This document shows, in pieces, positions 8,093-13,142 of a DNA stretch of 13,142 nt (its first letter is position 1; every line of letters begins with the position of its first letter). Source of the stretch: Candidatus Woesearchaeota archaeon (GTDB lineage: Archaea; Nanobdellota; Nanobdellia; Woesearchaeales; WAPJ01); the NCBI GenBank assembly GCA_015519985.1, contig WIAN01000095.1, positions 1 through 13,142 of the forward strand, in the 5' to 3' direction. The notes beneath the pieces are model-generated. The model made no database searches, was not told the origin of the DNA, and saw nothing but the letters and a program-made list of their open reading frames with translations. The position numbers were made by a program, and so were the translations under genes.

Positions 8093-9205
8093 TTATTCTA
8101 AAAGTTTTAAAGCTTCATTTAACAATACAATTTCTTCATTAGCTTTAACAGAAAAAACCTTAAAGTCAAAAAACATTTTTTTCAACTTTTTAACAATATC
8201 ATTTTGAACAGTTTTATTACAACCAATAGCACCAGAAAAAATAATAGTATCAAAACCTTCTAAAACACTAATAGCAACCATAATATTTTTAACAACACTA
8301 TTAATAAAATAATTATAAGCAAAACTATAATTTTTATTTTTACTTTTATTTTTAAAAACAGTATAAAAATCTTTTTCACCAGTAAAACCCAAAAGGCCAG
8401 ATTCAAAATTAATAATACTATCAACTTTACTTTTAGAATAAAAATTTAACAAGTACAAAGGAATAAAAGGATCTAAACTTCCAGTTCTAGTAGACATAAA
8501 AACACCATCAGTAGGAGAAAAACTCATACTGTTATAAACAAACTTATAATTTTTAACAGCACTAACACTACTACCAGAACCTAAATGAACAGTAACAACT
8601 TTACTATTCTTATTTACTTTTTTATTTTTAAAAAAATAATCATACATAAAAAAATGATTTAAACCATGAAAACCTTTCCTAAAAATTTTATGTTTAAAAG
8701 AAACTTTTTTGTTTAAAGGCAAAATTTTTTCATAATCAGAAAAATCATAAACAAAAGAATCAAAAACAACAATTTGTTTAAAATTTTTATTAAACTTTTT
8801 TTTATACTTTTCAAAAAAATTTAAAACTTTAAGTTGAGGAACATTATGCAAAGGAGCAATTTTACTACCTTTAACAATTTTATCTTTAATCTTTTTGTTA
8901 AAAAAAGAAGTTTTTTCAAAATCAAAACCATGAACAACTCTATGAACTAAAAAGTCAAAATTAAAATCAACATTATTAACAAAATCTTTCAAACTCTTAT
9001 CATAATCAACACTTTTTTTTAAATTAGAATAACTTTTTTCAAACAACAAAAAAACATCCTTCTTAGATTTTACATTAAAAGCTTTAATTTTAATACTACT
9101 ACTACCAACATTAAAAACTAAAAAATTATAACTAACAATTTTATTTTTATTGTTTTTACTATCTTTTTTACTTTTTTTATATTTTTGTATAGTTTTATTT
9201 TTCAT
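8093..9205 (-). CDS. ackA: Acetate kinase (divergent, short form)
   Basis: Acetate kinase interconverts acetate plus ATP with acetyl phosphate plus ADP in the cytoplasm. The 370 residues keep the ASKHA-fold landmarks: FNVGSSSIK (N32), HRVVHG (R89), APLHNVPQ, VFDSF (D149), KGFHGLNH (H180), HLGSGSS, MSTRTGSLDP (R240), FSGAIGCN and ANEEIV (E357/E358). These match the catalytic Asn, Arg, Asp, His, Arg and Glu of the Methanosarcina enzyme. The core is clearly shorter than the usual 395-405 residues: most loss lies between the first two motifs, while about 27 lysine-rich residues are added in front of the first strand. The ATG at 9205 overlaps the pta stop as ATGA, suggesting coupled translation; an ATG at 9217 is possible. 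The protein is unusually rich in Lys, Phe, Asn and Ser, following the T-rich coding strand. I am confident of the family; activity is inferred. Confidence 0.9.
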   Translation of the reverse strand: MKNKTIQKYKKSKKDSKNNKNKIVSYNFLVFNVGSSSIKIKAFNVKSKKDVFLLFEKSYSNLKKSVDYDKSLKDFVNNVDFNFDFLVHRVVHGFDFEKTSFFNKKIKDKIVKGSKIAPLHNVPQLKVLNFFEKYKKKFNKNFKQIVVFDSFVYDFSDYEKILPLNKKVSFKHKIFRKGFHGLNHFFMYDYFFKNKKVNKNSKVVTVHLGSGSSVSAVKNYKFVYNSMSFSPTDGVFMSTRTGSLDPFIPLYLLNFYSKSKVDSIINFESGLLGFTGEKDFYTVFKNKSKNKNYSFAYNYFINSVVKNIMVAISVLEGFDTIIFSGAIGCNKTVQNDIVKKLKKMFFDFKVFSVKANEEIVLLNEALKLLE

Positions 9206-10176
9206 TTTAAAGCACATGCCAAAGCAGTAATCTCAACAATCTCATCAACAGAAACACTTCTAGAAAGATCAATAACAGGTTTATTCAAACCTTGAAGTAT
9301 AGGACCATAAGCTTTATACTTACCATAAATCCTCATAATTTTATAACCAATATTACCAGCATCTAAATTAGGAAAAACAAAAACATTAGCTTTACCTTTC
9401 AAAACATCATAAGCATTTTTTCTTTTAGCAACAACACTATCAACAGCAGCATCAAATTGCAATTCACCATCAAACAAAATATTGCTTTTACTTTTTCTTT
9501 TAGCAAGACTAACAGCTTTTTTAACCTTTAAAGTTTCACTACTAACAGCACTACCTTTAGTACTAAAACTCAAAAAAGCAACTTTAGGTTTTAATCCAAG
9601 TTTTTTAGCATTATGAGAAGTTAAAATACCGATCTCAGCCAAATCTTTACTATCAGGATTAATTTGCACAGCACAATCAGAAAAAAACAAAATATCTTCT
9701 TTATTATTTTTCAATTCTTTATCCATAATAAAAAAACTACTTGCTTTATTAACCCCTTTCCTAGTACCTATAATTTTAAAAGCCCACTTTAAAGTATTAG
9801 AAGTACTATGACTAGCTCCAGAAATAACCACGTCAAACAAACCAGAATGTAAAAGAAGCATAGACAAACCAACATAGTCGTCTTTCAAAAGTTTCAATTC
9901 TTTACTAGTAACGTTTTTTTTCTTTTTCTTTCTTAATTTAACATAATAATCTAACAAACTATTTTTAGTTTCTTCAGAAGATAAATCTAAAAATCTAAAA
10001 TTACTCTTATTTTTTTTAAAAAACTTTTTACCATCACCAACAATAATAGGAACAGCAAAACCTTCATTTTCAATAATCTTATAAGCTTCAACAATCCTTT
10101 CATCTTCAAACTCAGGAAAAGCAACAATATACTTTTTTTTACCAGCAAGTTTAAACAATTTCTCTTTCAAATTCAT
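9202..10176 (-). CDS. pta: Phosphate acetyltransferase
   Basis: Phosphotransacetylase interconverts acetyl-CoA plus phosphate with acetyl phosphate plus CoA, and is the partner of the acetate kinase encoded next. The 324 residues match the single-domain PTA family length of about 325-335. Visible landmarks are VAFPEFEDERIVEA at the N-terminus, SGASHSTSNTLKWAFKIIGT, FSDCAVQINPDSKDLAEI, AFLSFSTKGSA, DGELQFDAAV, VFVFPNLDAGNIGYKI, GPILQGLNKPVIDLSRSVSV and a C-terminal ITALACA. S305-R306 in DLSRS correspond to the conserved Ser-Arg pair of the active site. The ATG at 10176 lies about 27 nt from a TATA box with no SD, so the operon mRNA is likely leaderless. It runs straight into ackA through a 4-bp ATGA overlap. 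The pathway is widespread in bacteria and rare in archaea, so transfer is plausible. Confidence 0.93.
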   Translation of the reverse strand: MNLKEKLFKLAGKKKYIVAFPEFEDERIVEAYKIIENEGFAVPIIVGDGKKFFKKNKSNFRFLDLSSEETKNSLLDYYVKLRKKKKKNVTSKELKLLKDDYVGLSMLLLHSGLFDVVISGASHSTSNTLKWAFKIIGTRKGVNKASSFFIMDKELKNNKEDILFFSDCAVQINPDSKDLAEIGILTSHNAKKLGLKPKVAFLSFSTKGSAVSSETLKVKKAVSLAKRKSKSNILFDGELQFDAAVDSVVAKRKNAYDVLKGKANVFVFPNLDAGNIGYKIMRIYGKYKAYGPILQGLNKPVIDLSRSVSVDEIVEITALACALK

Positions 10177-10198
10177 AAAAAAAAATAAAACAAAAGTA

Positions 10199-10206
10199 TT
10201 TATAAA
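10199..10206 (-). promoter_or_regulatory. TATA box of the pta-ackA operon
   Basis: TTTATAAA is centred about 26-27 nt before the pta ATG, placing the start site at the start codon (leaderless). A weaker GTTATAAAAA element follows at about 10207-10216. Confidence 0.6.
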
Positions 10207-10243
10207 AGTTTTTATAACAAAATTTAAAAATAGCAGTTTTTTC

Positions 10244-10261
10244 TATACTTACAATAGTATA
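10244..10261. promoter_or_regulatory. Palindrome TATACT-N6-AGTATA at the ppaC promoter
   Basis: A perfect 6-bp inverted repeat with a 6-bp spacer (TACAAT) sits in the pta/ppaC intergenic region. Its right arm runs into the ppaC TATA box at 10258-10266, where a bound protein would block TBP. It is about 40 bp upstream of the pta TATA box, a position more typical of activation. The TACT/AGTA arms recall the palindromes before the TrmB-like gene, though the spacer differs (6 versus 3). Confidence 0.4.
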
Positions 10262-10266
10262 AAAAA
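10258..10266 (+). promoter_or_regulatory. TATA box of ppaC
   Basis: The AT-rich element TATAAAAAA lies about 27 nt before a predicted start site near 10287-10290. The short leader would then just include the AGGGGTG SD at 10288-10294, eight bases before the GTG start. Confidence 0.5.
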
Positions 10267-10302
10267 TATAATATCAATATATTGATGCAGGGGTGTATTT
10301 TT

Positions 10303-11244
10303 GTGGAAAACATTAAAGAAGAAAAAATAATAGTTGCAGGGCATAAAAATCCTGATACTGATGCAGTTGTAAGTGCAATAGCATATGCAGAATTAAAAAA
10401 AAGTTTAGGCTACAAAAATATAAAACCAATAATACAAGGAGAATTAAACAATGAAACAAAATTTGTTTTAGAAAAATTTAACATTCCAACTCCAGAATTA
10501 AAAACAGAAGTAGAAGATGAAAAAGTAATATTAGTAGATCATTTTGAAAAAGCACAAGCAATAAACAATGCAAATGAAGAAAACATAATAGAAATAATAG
10601 ACCATCATAAAATAGGAGATATAAAAACTTCAAAACCAATATTTTCATTAACAATGCCTTTAGGTTCAACAGCAACAATAATATATTTATTATACAAACA
10701 TTATAATATAAAAATGTCAGATTCTATAAAAGGAATATTACTATCAGCAATAATTTCAGATACAGTAATATTAAAAAGTCCAACAACAACAGAAAAAGAC
10801 AAAGAAATAGTAGAAGAAATAGCAAAAGAATTAAACTTAGATTATAAAGAATTTGGAAAAGAACAATTTGAAAAAAAAGCAGACTTTTCAAACAAAACAA
10901 AAGAAGAAATACTACAATCAGACATGAAAGTTTATGAATTTGGAGATAAAAAAATAGCAATAGTACAAGTAGAAGTTCCAGATACAAATATGATATTAAA
11001 AGAAAAAGAAGAATATTTAGAAAAAATGAGAGAATTAATGGATAAAAACAGTTATTACGCTTATATTTTTTTAGTAACAGACATAATAAGAGAAGGATCA
11101 GAACTATTAATAGTATCAGATAATTTAGAAGAATTTGAAAAAATATACAATATAGATTTGAAAGATGGAAGTGCATTTATAGAAGGATTTATGTCAAGAA
11201 AAAAACAAGCAGTTCCACCATTAGAAGAATATTTTTCAAAATAA
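10303..11244 (+). CDS. ppaC: Manganese-dependent (family II) inorganic pyrophosphatase, DHH family
   Basis: This cytoplasmic enzyme hydrolyses pyrophosphate to two phosphates, pulling biosynthetic reactions forward. The 313 residues match the family II core length of about 310. The DHH domain shows GHKNPDTDAVVSAIAYAE (H14, D18, D20), LVDH (D79), IIDHHKIG (D100-H101-H102) and ISDTVILKSPTTTEKD (D153), giving the full set of di-metal ligands. The C-terminal DHHA2 domain ends in FMSRKKQAVPPL, whose Arg-Lys pair binds the substrate. No regulatory CBS or DRTGG insert is present. I chose the GTG at 10303 because an AGGGGTG SD lies eight bases upstream; TTG at 10282 and ATG at 10285 would place the SD inside the gene. 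It is divergent from pta, and codons are mostly A-ending. Confidence 0.93.
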   Translation: MENIKEEKIIVAGHKNPDTDAVVSAIAYAELKKSLGYKNIKPIIQGELNNETKFVLEKFNIPTPELKTEVEDEKVILVDHFEKAQAINNANEENIIEIIDHHKIGDIKTSKPIFSLTMPLGSTATIIYLLYKHYNIKMSDSIKGILLSAIISDTVILKSPTTTEKDKEIVEEIAKELNLDYKEFGKEQFEKKADFSNKTKEEILQSDMKVYEFGDKKIAIVQVEVPDTNMILKEKEEYLEKMRELMDKNSYYAYIFLVTDIIREGSELLIVSDNLEEFEKIYNIDLKDGSAFIEGFMSRKKQAVPPLEEYFSK

Positions 11245-11247
11245 AAA

Positions 11248-11315
11248 TTTTTTTATATTTTTTTCTTTTTTAATCCCTGTTATTTTTGTTTATTTTTATC
11301 TTTCTTATTTCTTTA
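11248..11315 (+). terminator. Oligo-T terminator tracts after ppaC
   Basis: Several runs of five to seven T residues follow the ppaC stop on the coding strand, densest at 11248-11271 and continuing to about 11315. There is no obvious hairpin. This is the usual form of an archaeal intrinsic terminator. Confidence 0.6.
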
Positions 11316-11401
11316 CTGATGATAGGTTAAAAAAAGCTTTATAAATAATAAACTTTAAATACAAAAAAGATTTACTCTTATAAAAAAATGATTAAAAATA
11401 A

Positions 11402-11416
11402 CTTACTTATAGTAAG
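11402..11416. promoter_or_regulatory. Operator-like palindrome 1, CTTACT-TAT-AGTAAG
   Basis: This is a perfect 6-bp inverted repeat with a 3-bp spacer. Its centre is exactly 30 bp (about three helical turns) from that of palindrome 2, so dimers bound at both would face the same side of the DNA. It lies upstream of the 11460 TATA box. Confidence 0.55.
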
Positions 11417-11431
11417 AAAAAATTTTTATAA

Positions 11432-11446
11432 CTTACTAAAAGTAAA
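11432..11446. promoter_or_regulatory. Operator-like palindrome 2, CTTACT-AAA-AGTAAA
   Basis: This second copy of the motif has one mismatch in the outermost base pair. An extra AGTAAA half-site follows at 11452-11457, directly abutting the TATA box. The placement upstream of the TATA box suits activation or tuning of the TrmB-like gene, possibly by its own product. Confidence 0.55.
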
Positions 11447-11459
11447 AAAACAGTAAAAC

Positions 11460-11468
11460 TTATAAATA
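11460..11468 (+). promoter_or_regulatory. TATA box of the TrmB-like gene
   Basis: TTATAAATA would set a start site near 11490, leaving a leader of about 57 nt that carries the GGGGGT SD (11534-11539), eight bases before the ATG. An upstream TATA box at 11338-11347 could drive a longer leader. Confidence 0.55.
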
Positions 11469-11547
11469 ATTGTTGTTTAAAAGTTTAATGATAAAAAAAT
11501 AATTAAAAAATAATATTAAATTTTAAATTTTTTGGGGGTAAATTAAC

Positions 11548-12387
11548 ATGATTGTTAAAGAAGAATTTTTAAGCAAAATAAGAACTTATTTTGGATTAAA
11601 CTTGTACGAAGCAAAAATATGGACTGCATTATTATCAAGAGGAATAGCAACAGCAGGAGAACTATCAGACATAGCAAATGTACCAAGAAGCAGAAGTTAT
11701 GATGTATTAGAAAGTTTAGAAAAAAAAGGATTTGTAACAATGAAATTTGGAAAACCAATAAAATACATAGCAGTACAACCATCAGAAGTAGTTGAAAGAG
11801 TAAAAAAACACATGCTAACAGAAACAAAAAAAAGAATAGAAAGATTAGACAAAATAAGACAAACAGAAATATTAGATGAATTAGAACAATTACATTCTGA
11901 AGGAATAGAACTAGTAGAACCATCAGAATTGTCAGGAAGCGTAAAAGGAAGACACAACTTATACAATCATTTAGAAGTTATGATAAAAGGAGCTGAAAAA
12001 ACAGTAACAATAGTAACAACAACACAAGGATTAATAAGAAAAATAGATGCATTCAAACCAATATTTGAAGATTTAAAAAAGAGAGGGGTAAAAATAAGAG
12101 TAGCAGCACCATTAACAAAAGAAACAGAAAGAACAATAAAAGATTTAGAAGGATTAGCAGAAATAAAAGATACAGATTTAAGAGCAAGATTTGTAGTTAT
12201 TGACGGAAAAGAAATAGCATTCATGATTATGGACGATGAAGAAGTACATCCAACTTATGACGTAGGAATATGGGTAAACAGTCCTTTCTTTGCAAGTGCA
12301 GTAGAAGAATTATTCGAACACGCATGGAAAGCAATGAAACCATACAAAAAAGAAAAAGCAAAAAAAACAGTAAAAAAAAGAAAATAA
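11548..12387 (+). CDS. TrmB-family transcriptional regulator
   Basis: This encodes 279 residues. The N-terminal winged helix-turn-helix (about 8-80) has the TrmB pattern FGLNLYEAKIWTALLSRG, ELSDIANVPRSRSYDVLESL (recognition helix) and KKGFVTMKFGKPIKYIAVQP (wing). A helical dimerisation segment (about 83-125) follows, then an alpha/beta domain (about 130-262) with YNHLEVMIKGAEKTVTIVTT and ARFVVIDGKEIAFMIMDDEE. This resembles the phospholipase-D-like fold of TrmB effector domains without HKD catalytic motifs. TrmB relatives control sugar and central-carbon genes in archaea. At 279 residues it is shorter than the sugar-binding TrmB (about 340), so the ligand is unknown. The last 14 residues are strongly basic (KKEKAKKTVKKRK), possibly aiding DNA contact. 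A GGGGGT SD precedes the ATG. Paired palindromes upstream suggest autoregulation. Confidence 0.88.
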   Translation: MIVKEEFLSKIRTYFGLNLYEAKIWTALLSRGIATAGELSDIANVPRSRSYDVLESLEKKGFVTMKFGKPIKYIAVQPSEVVERVKKHMLTETKKRIERLDKIRQTEILDELEQLHSEGIELVEPSELSGSVKGRHNLYNHLEVMIKGAEKTVTIVTTTQGLIRKIDAFKPIFEDLKKRGVKIRVAAPLTKETERTIKDLEGLAEIKDTDLRARFVVIDGKEIAFMIMDDEEVHPTYDVGIWVNSPFFASAVEELFEHAWKAMKPYKKEKAKKTVKKRK

Positions 12388-12389
12388 TT

Positions 12390-12416
12390 ATAAAATAATT
12401 TTTTTTAATATTTTAT
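12390..12416. terminator. Bidirectional terminator-like hairpin between convergent genes
   Basis: An 8-bp inverted repeat (ATAAAATA / TATTTTAT) flanks an 11-nt T-rich loop in the 39-bp gap between two convergent stop codons, with T runs on both strands. An AT-only stem is weak, so the T-tracts may do most of the work. Confidence 0.4.
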
Positions 12417-12426
12417 TCTAACATTT

Positions 12427-12690
12427 TTATTTTAATTTGACTCCTTCAGAAAGTATTTTTTTTATTCCTTCAGGATCATAAGTCCAAACAACTTTCCCAT
12501 CTTTATCTATTAGAATTTTTCCTGAATTTTCTAAATAATCTAAAATAGTTTGAAAAGTTTGATACATCATTTTTTTAGGAAGCTTTTTCCACAATTGATA
12601 TTTTCCTAATTCTGGACTGTGTTTTTGAATTGTCCTTTCAACCATAAGCACTGATTCAAGAGTTGGATTATGTAAAAGTTTGTTTGTCAT
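12427..12690 (-). CDS. Small winged-helix protein, conserved archaeal type
   Basis: This encodes 87 residues. The pattern is a compact winged helix: an N-terminal helix (ESVLMVERTIQKHS), a helix-turn-helix (KYQLWKKLPKKMMYQTFQTI, then LDYLENSG) and a wing (KILIDKDGKVVWTYD) before a short C-terminal helix. From memory, similar stand-alone proteins of this length occur across archaea without known function. It could be a DNA-binding regulator or an adaptor. I chose the ATG at 12690 because a GGTGAT SD lies four bases upstream; the GTG at 12699 is part of that SD. It converges on the TrmB-like gene (39-bp gap) and is divergent from the winged-helix gene at 12885. Its codons are less skewed than those of the genes to the left. 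Confidence 0.75.
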   Translation of the reverse strand: MTNKLLHNPTLESVLMVERTIQKHSPELGKYQLWKKLPKKMMYQTFQTILDYLENSGKILIDKDGKVVWTYDPEGIKKILSEGVKLK

Positions 12691-12764
12691 TCTTATCACC
12701 TAAAATAAACCTCTTTTTTAATAATATGATTTTAAATGTTATATTTAAATATATATTATATTGC

Positions 12765-12773
12765 TATATATAA
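12765..12773 (-). promoter_or_regulatory. Probable TATA box of the 12427-12690 gene
   Basis: TTATATATA on the minus strand would start transcription near 12743, leaving a leader of about 50 nt with the GGTGAT SD. A second AT-only candidate overlaps the palindrome ATATTTAAATAT at 12741-12752, so the assignment is uncertain. Confidence 0.4.
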
Positions 12774-12815
12774 GAATGTTTTTCTTATTTAAATATTTTT
12801 CTAACAAACATTTTA

Positions 12816-12830
12816 TACCAAATATTGGTA
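12816..12830. promoter_or_regulatory. Operator-like palindrome TACCA-AATAT-TGGTA
   Basis: This is a perfect inverted repeat, extending to TACCAA/TTGGTA arms. Its C and G bases stand out in an otherwise almost pure A/T region. It lies upstream of the TATA box at 12854 and is centred 21 bp (two helical turns) from a second copy. Confidence 0.6.
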
Positions 12831-12836
12831 AAATAA

Positions 12837-12851
12837 TACCAAAAAATGGTA
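12837..12851. promoter_or_regulatory. Operator-like palindrome TACCA-AAAAA-TGGTA
   Basis: This second copy has the same arms and the same 5-bp spacing as the first. It ends three bases before the TATA box and covers the BRE position, so a bound repressor would compete with TBP/TFB. The winged-helix protein encoded directly downstream is the obvious candidate binder. Confidence 0.6.
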
Positions 12852-12853
12852 AA

Positions 12854-12863
12854 TTTTATATAT
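12854..12863 (+). promoter_or_regulatory. TATA box of the winged-helix gene at 12885
   Basis: TTTTATATAT is centred about 27 nt before the ATG at 12885, predicting a leaderless transcript. No SD is present before the ATG. Confidence 0.6.
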
Positions 12864-12884
12864 TTTAAAAACAAACAACTAAAT

Positions 12885-13142
12885 ATGGATGCTGAAGAAA
12901 AAATATACAACGCATTTTTTAATTCAAAAACCAACAAGTTATATTACTCTCAAATAAAAGACATTACAAAGATGTCTCATAGTTCTTTACAAAACATTCT
13001 AAAAAAACTTGTGGAAAAAAATATTTTAGCAAAAGAAAAAACAAAAAGTAATGTTTTTTATAAAATAAAAAATAAAAAAATTTTTTCTATAAAATTTTCA
13101 GAAATAGCAATAAACAAATTTGAAGATTTAAATGTAAATGTC
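12885..13142 (+). CDS. Winged-helix regulator, N-terminal part (runs off the window)
   Basis: This frame is open from the ATG at 12885 to the right edge, 86 codons without a stop. The N-terminal 70 residues form a winged helix-turn-helix: EEKIYNAFFNSKTNKLYYSQ (first helix and strand), MSHSSLQNILKKLVEKNIL (recognition helix) and AKEKTKSNVFYKI (wing). The sequence continues into SIKFSEIAINKFEDL. Some DPANN proteins with this kind of N-terminus carry a nucleotidyltransferase-like domain further on, but that part is not visible here. The gene appears leaderless with a TATA box 27 nt upstream. Two TACCA-N5-TGGTA palindromes overlapping or adjoining its promoter suggest autorepression, perhaps also acting on the divergent small winged-helix gene. 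Confidence 0.75.
   Translation, partial: MDAEEKIYNAFFNSKTNKLYYSQIKDITKMSHSSLQNILKKLVEKNILAKEKTKSNVFYKIKNKKIFSIKFSEIAINKFEDLNVNV

Larger units (their letters stand above)
11245..11547. other. Regulatory intergenic region before the TrmB-like gene
   Basis: This 303-bp gap holds no convincing gene. Its left third is T-rich on the plus strand (terminator for ppaC). A TATA box (TTTATAAATA) lies at 11338-11347 and another at 11460-11468. Two 15-bp palindromes sit at 11402-11416 and 11432-11446, with TTTACT/AGTAAA half-sites at 11371-11376 and 11452-11457. A 22-codon ORF (11388-11456) overlaps the palindromes but lacks an SD. The region ends in a GGGGGT SD before the ATG at 11548. Confidence 0.6.

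Noticed and set aside
11316..11322. CTGATGA resembling a C box of an archaeal C/D guide RNA
   Set aside because: No D box (CTGA) or C'/D' pair follows within the expected 60-70 nt; the motif stands alone.
11388..11456. A 22-codon ORF upstream of the TrmB-like gene (possible leader peptide)
   Set aside because: It has no SD, no TATA box at leaderless distance, and overlaps the palindromes; chance ORFs of this size are expected. Conservation in relatives would reopen it.
12741..12752. Palindrome ATATTTAAATAT as an operator
   Set aside because: Pure A/T palindromes are frequent in sequence of this composition and there is no second copy.

Overview
The window looks like a very AT-rich archaeal genome segment, most plausibly from a small-genome DPANN lineage (Woesearchaeota/Pacearchaeota-like). 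The archaeal markers are a Pelota ribosome-rescue factor, a TrmB-family regulator, TATA boxes of the TTTATAAA type about 26-27 nt upstream of start codons (leaderless mRNAs), and GGTG-type Shine-Dalgarno (SD) sites on leadered or internal genes. The lineage is an inference; no rRNA gene is present to settle it. I see no tRNA, CRISPR array or insertion sequence.

Left part (1-6988, minus strand): a cell-surface block of five secreted or membrane-anchored proteins. Read in the direction of transcription they are: a membrane-anchored beta-rich protein with a class III signal-peptide-like N-terminus (5813-6988); a five-helix membrane protein ending in an intact M23 (lysostaphin-like) zinc metallopeptidase domain (3256-5733); two lipoproteins that appear to be diverged paralogues (2274-3245, 1015-2190); and an exported Ig-like protein cut by the window edge (1-975). 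The ectodomain of the M23 protein also shows weak likeness to the lipoproteins, so they may act as one envelope assembly.

Middle part (7073-11244): Pelota on the plus strand, converging on a minus-strand pta-ackA operon joined by an ATGA overlap. Its products convert acetyl-CoA and acetate through acetyl phosphate, a route found in few archaea. A family II (Mn-dependent, DHH) inorganic pyrophosphatase is transcribed divergently from pta. A short palindrome overlaps the pyrophosphatase TATA box.

Right part (11245-13142): a 300-bp non-coding region with T-tracts, several TATA boxes and two 15-bp palindromes 30 bp apart, leading into a TrmB-like regulator with a lysine-rich tail. Then come a converging small winged-helix protein and, at the edge, a leaderless winged-helix regulator preceded by two TACCA-N5-TGGTA palindromes 21 bp apart.

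From position 1 to about 12,390 the plus strand is A-rich whichever strand is coding: plus-strand genes prefer A-ending codons and minus-strand genes prefer T-ending codons. The bias weakens after that point. I read this as a replication-strand mutational bias.
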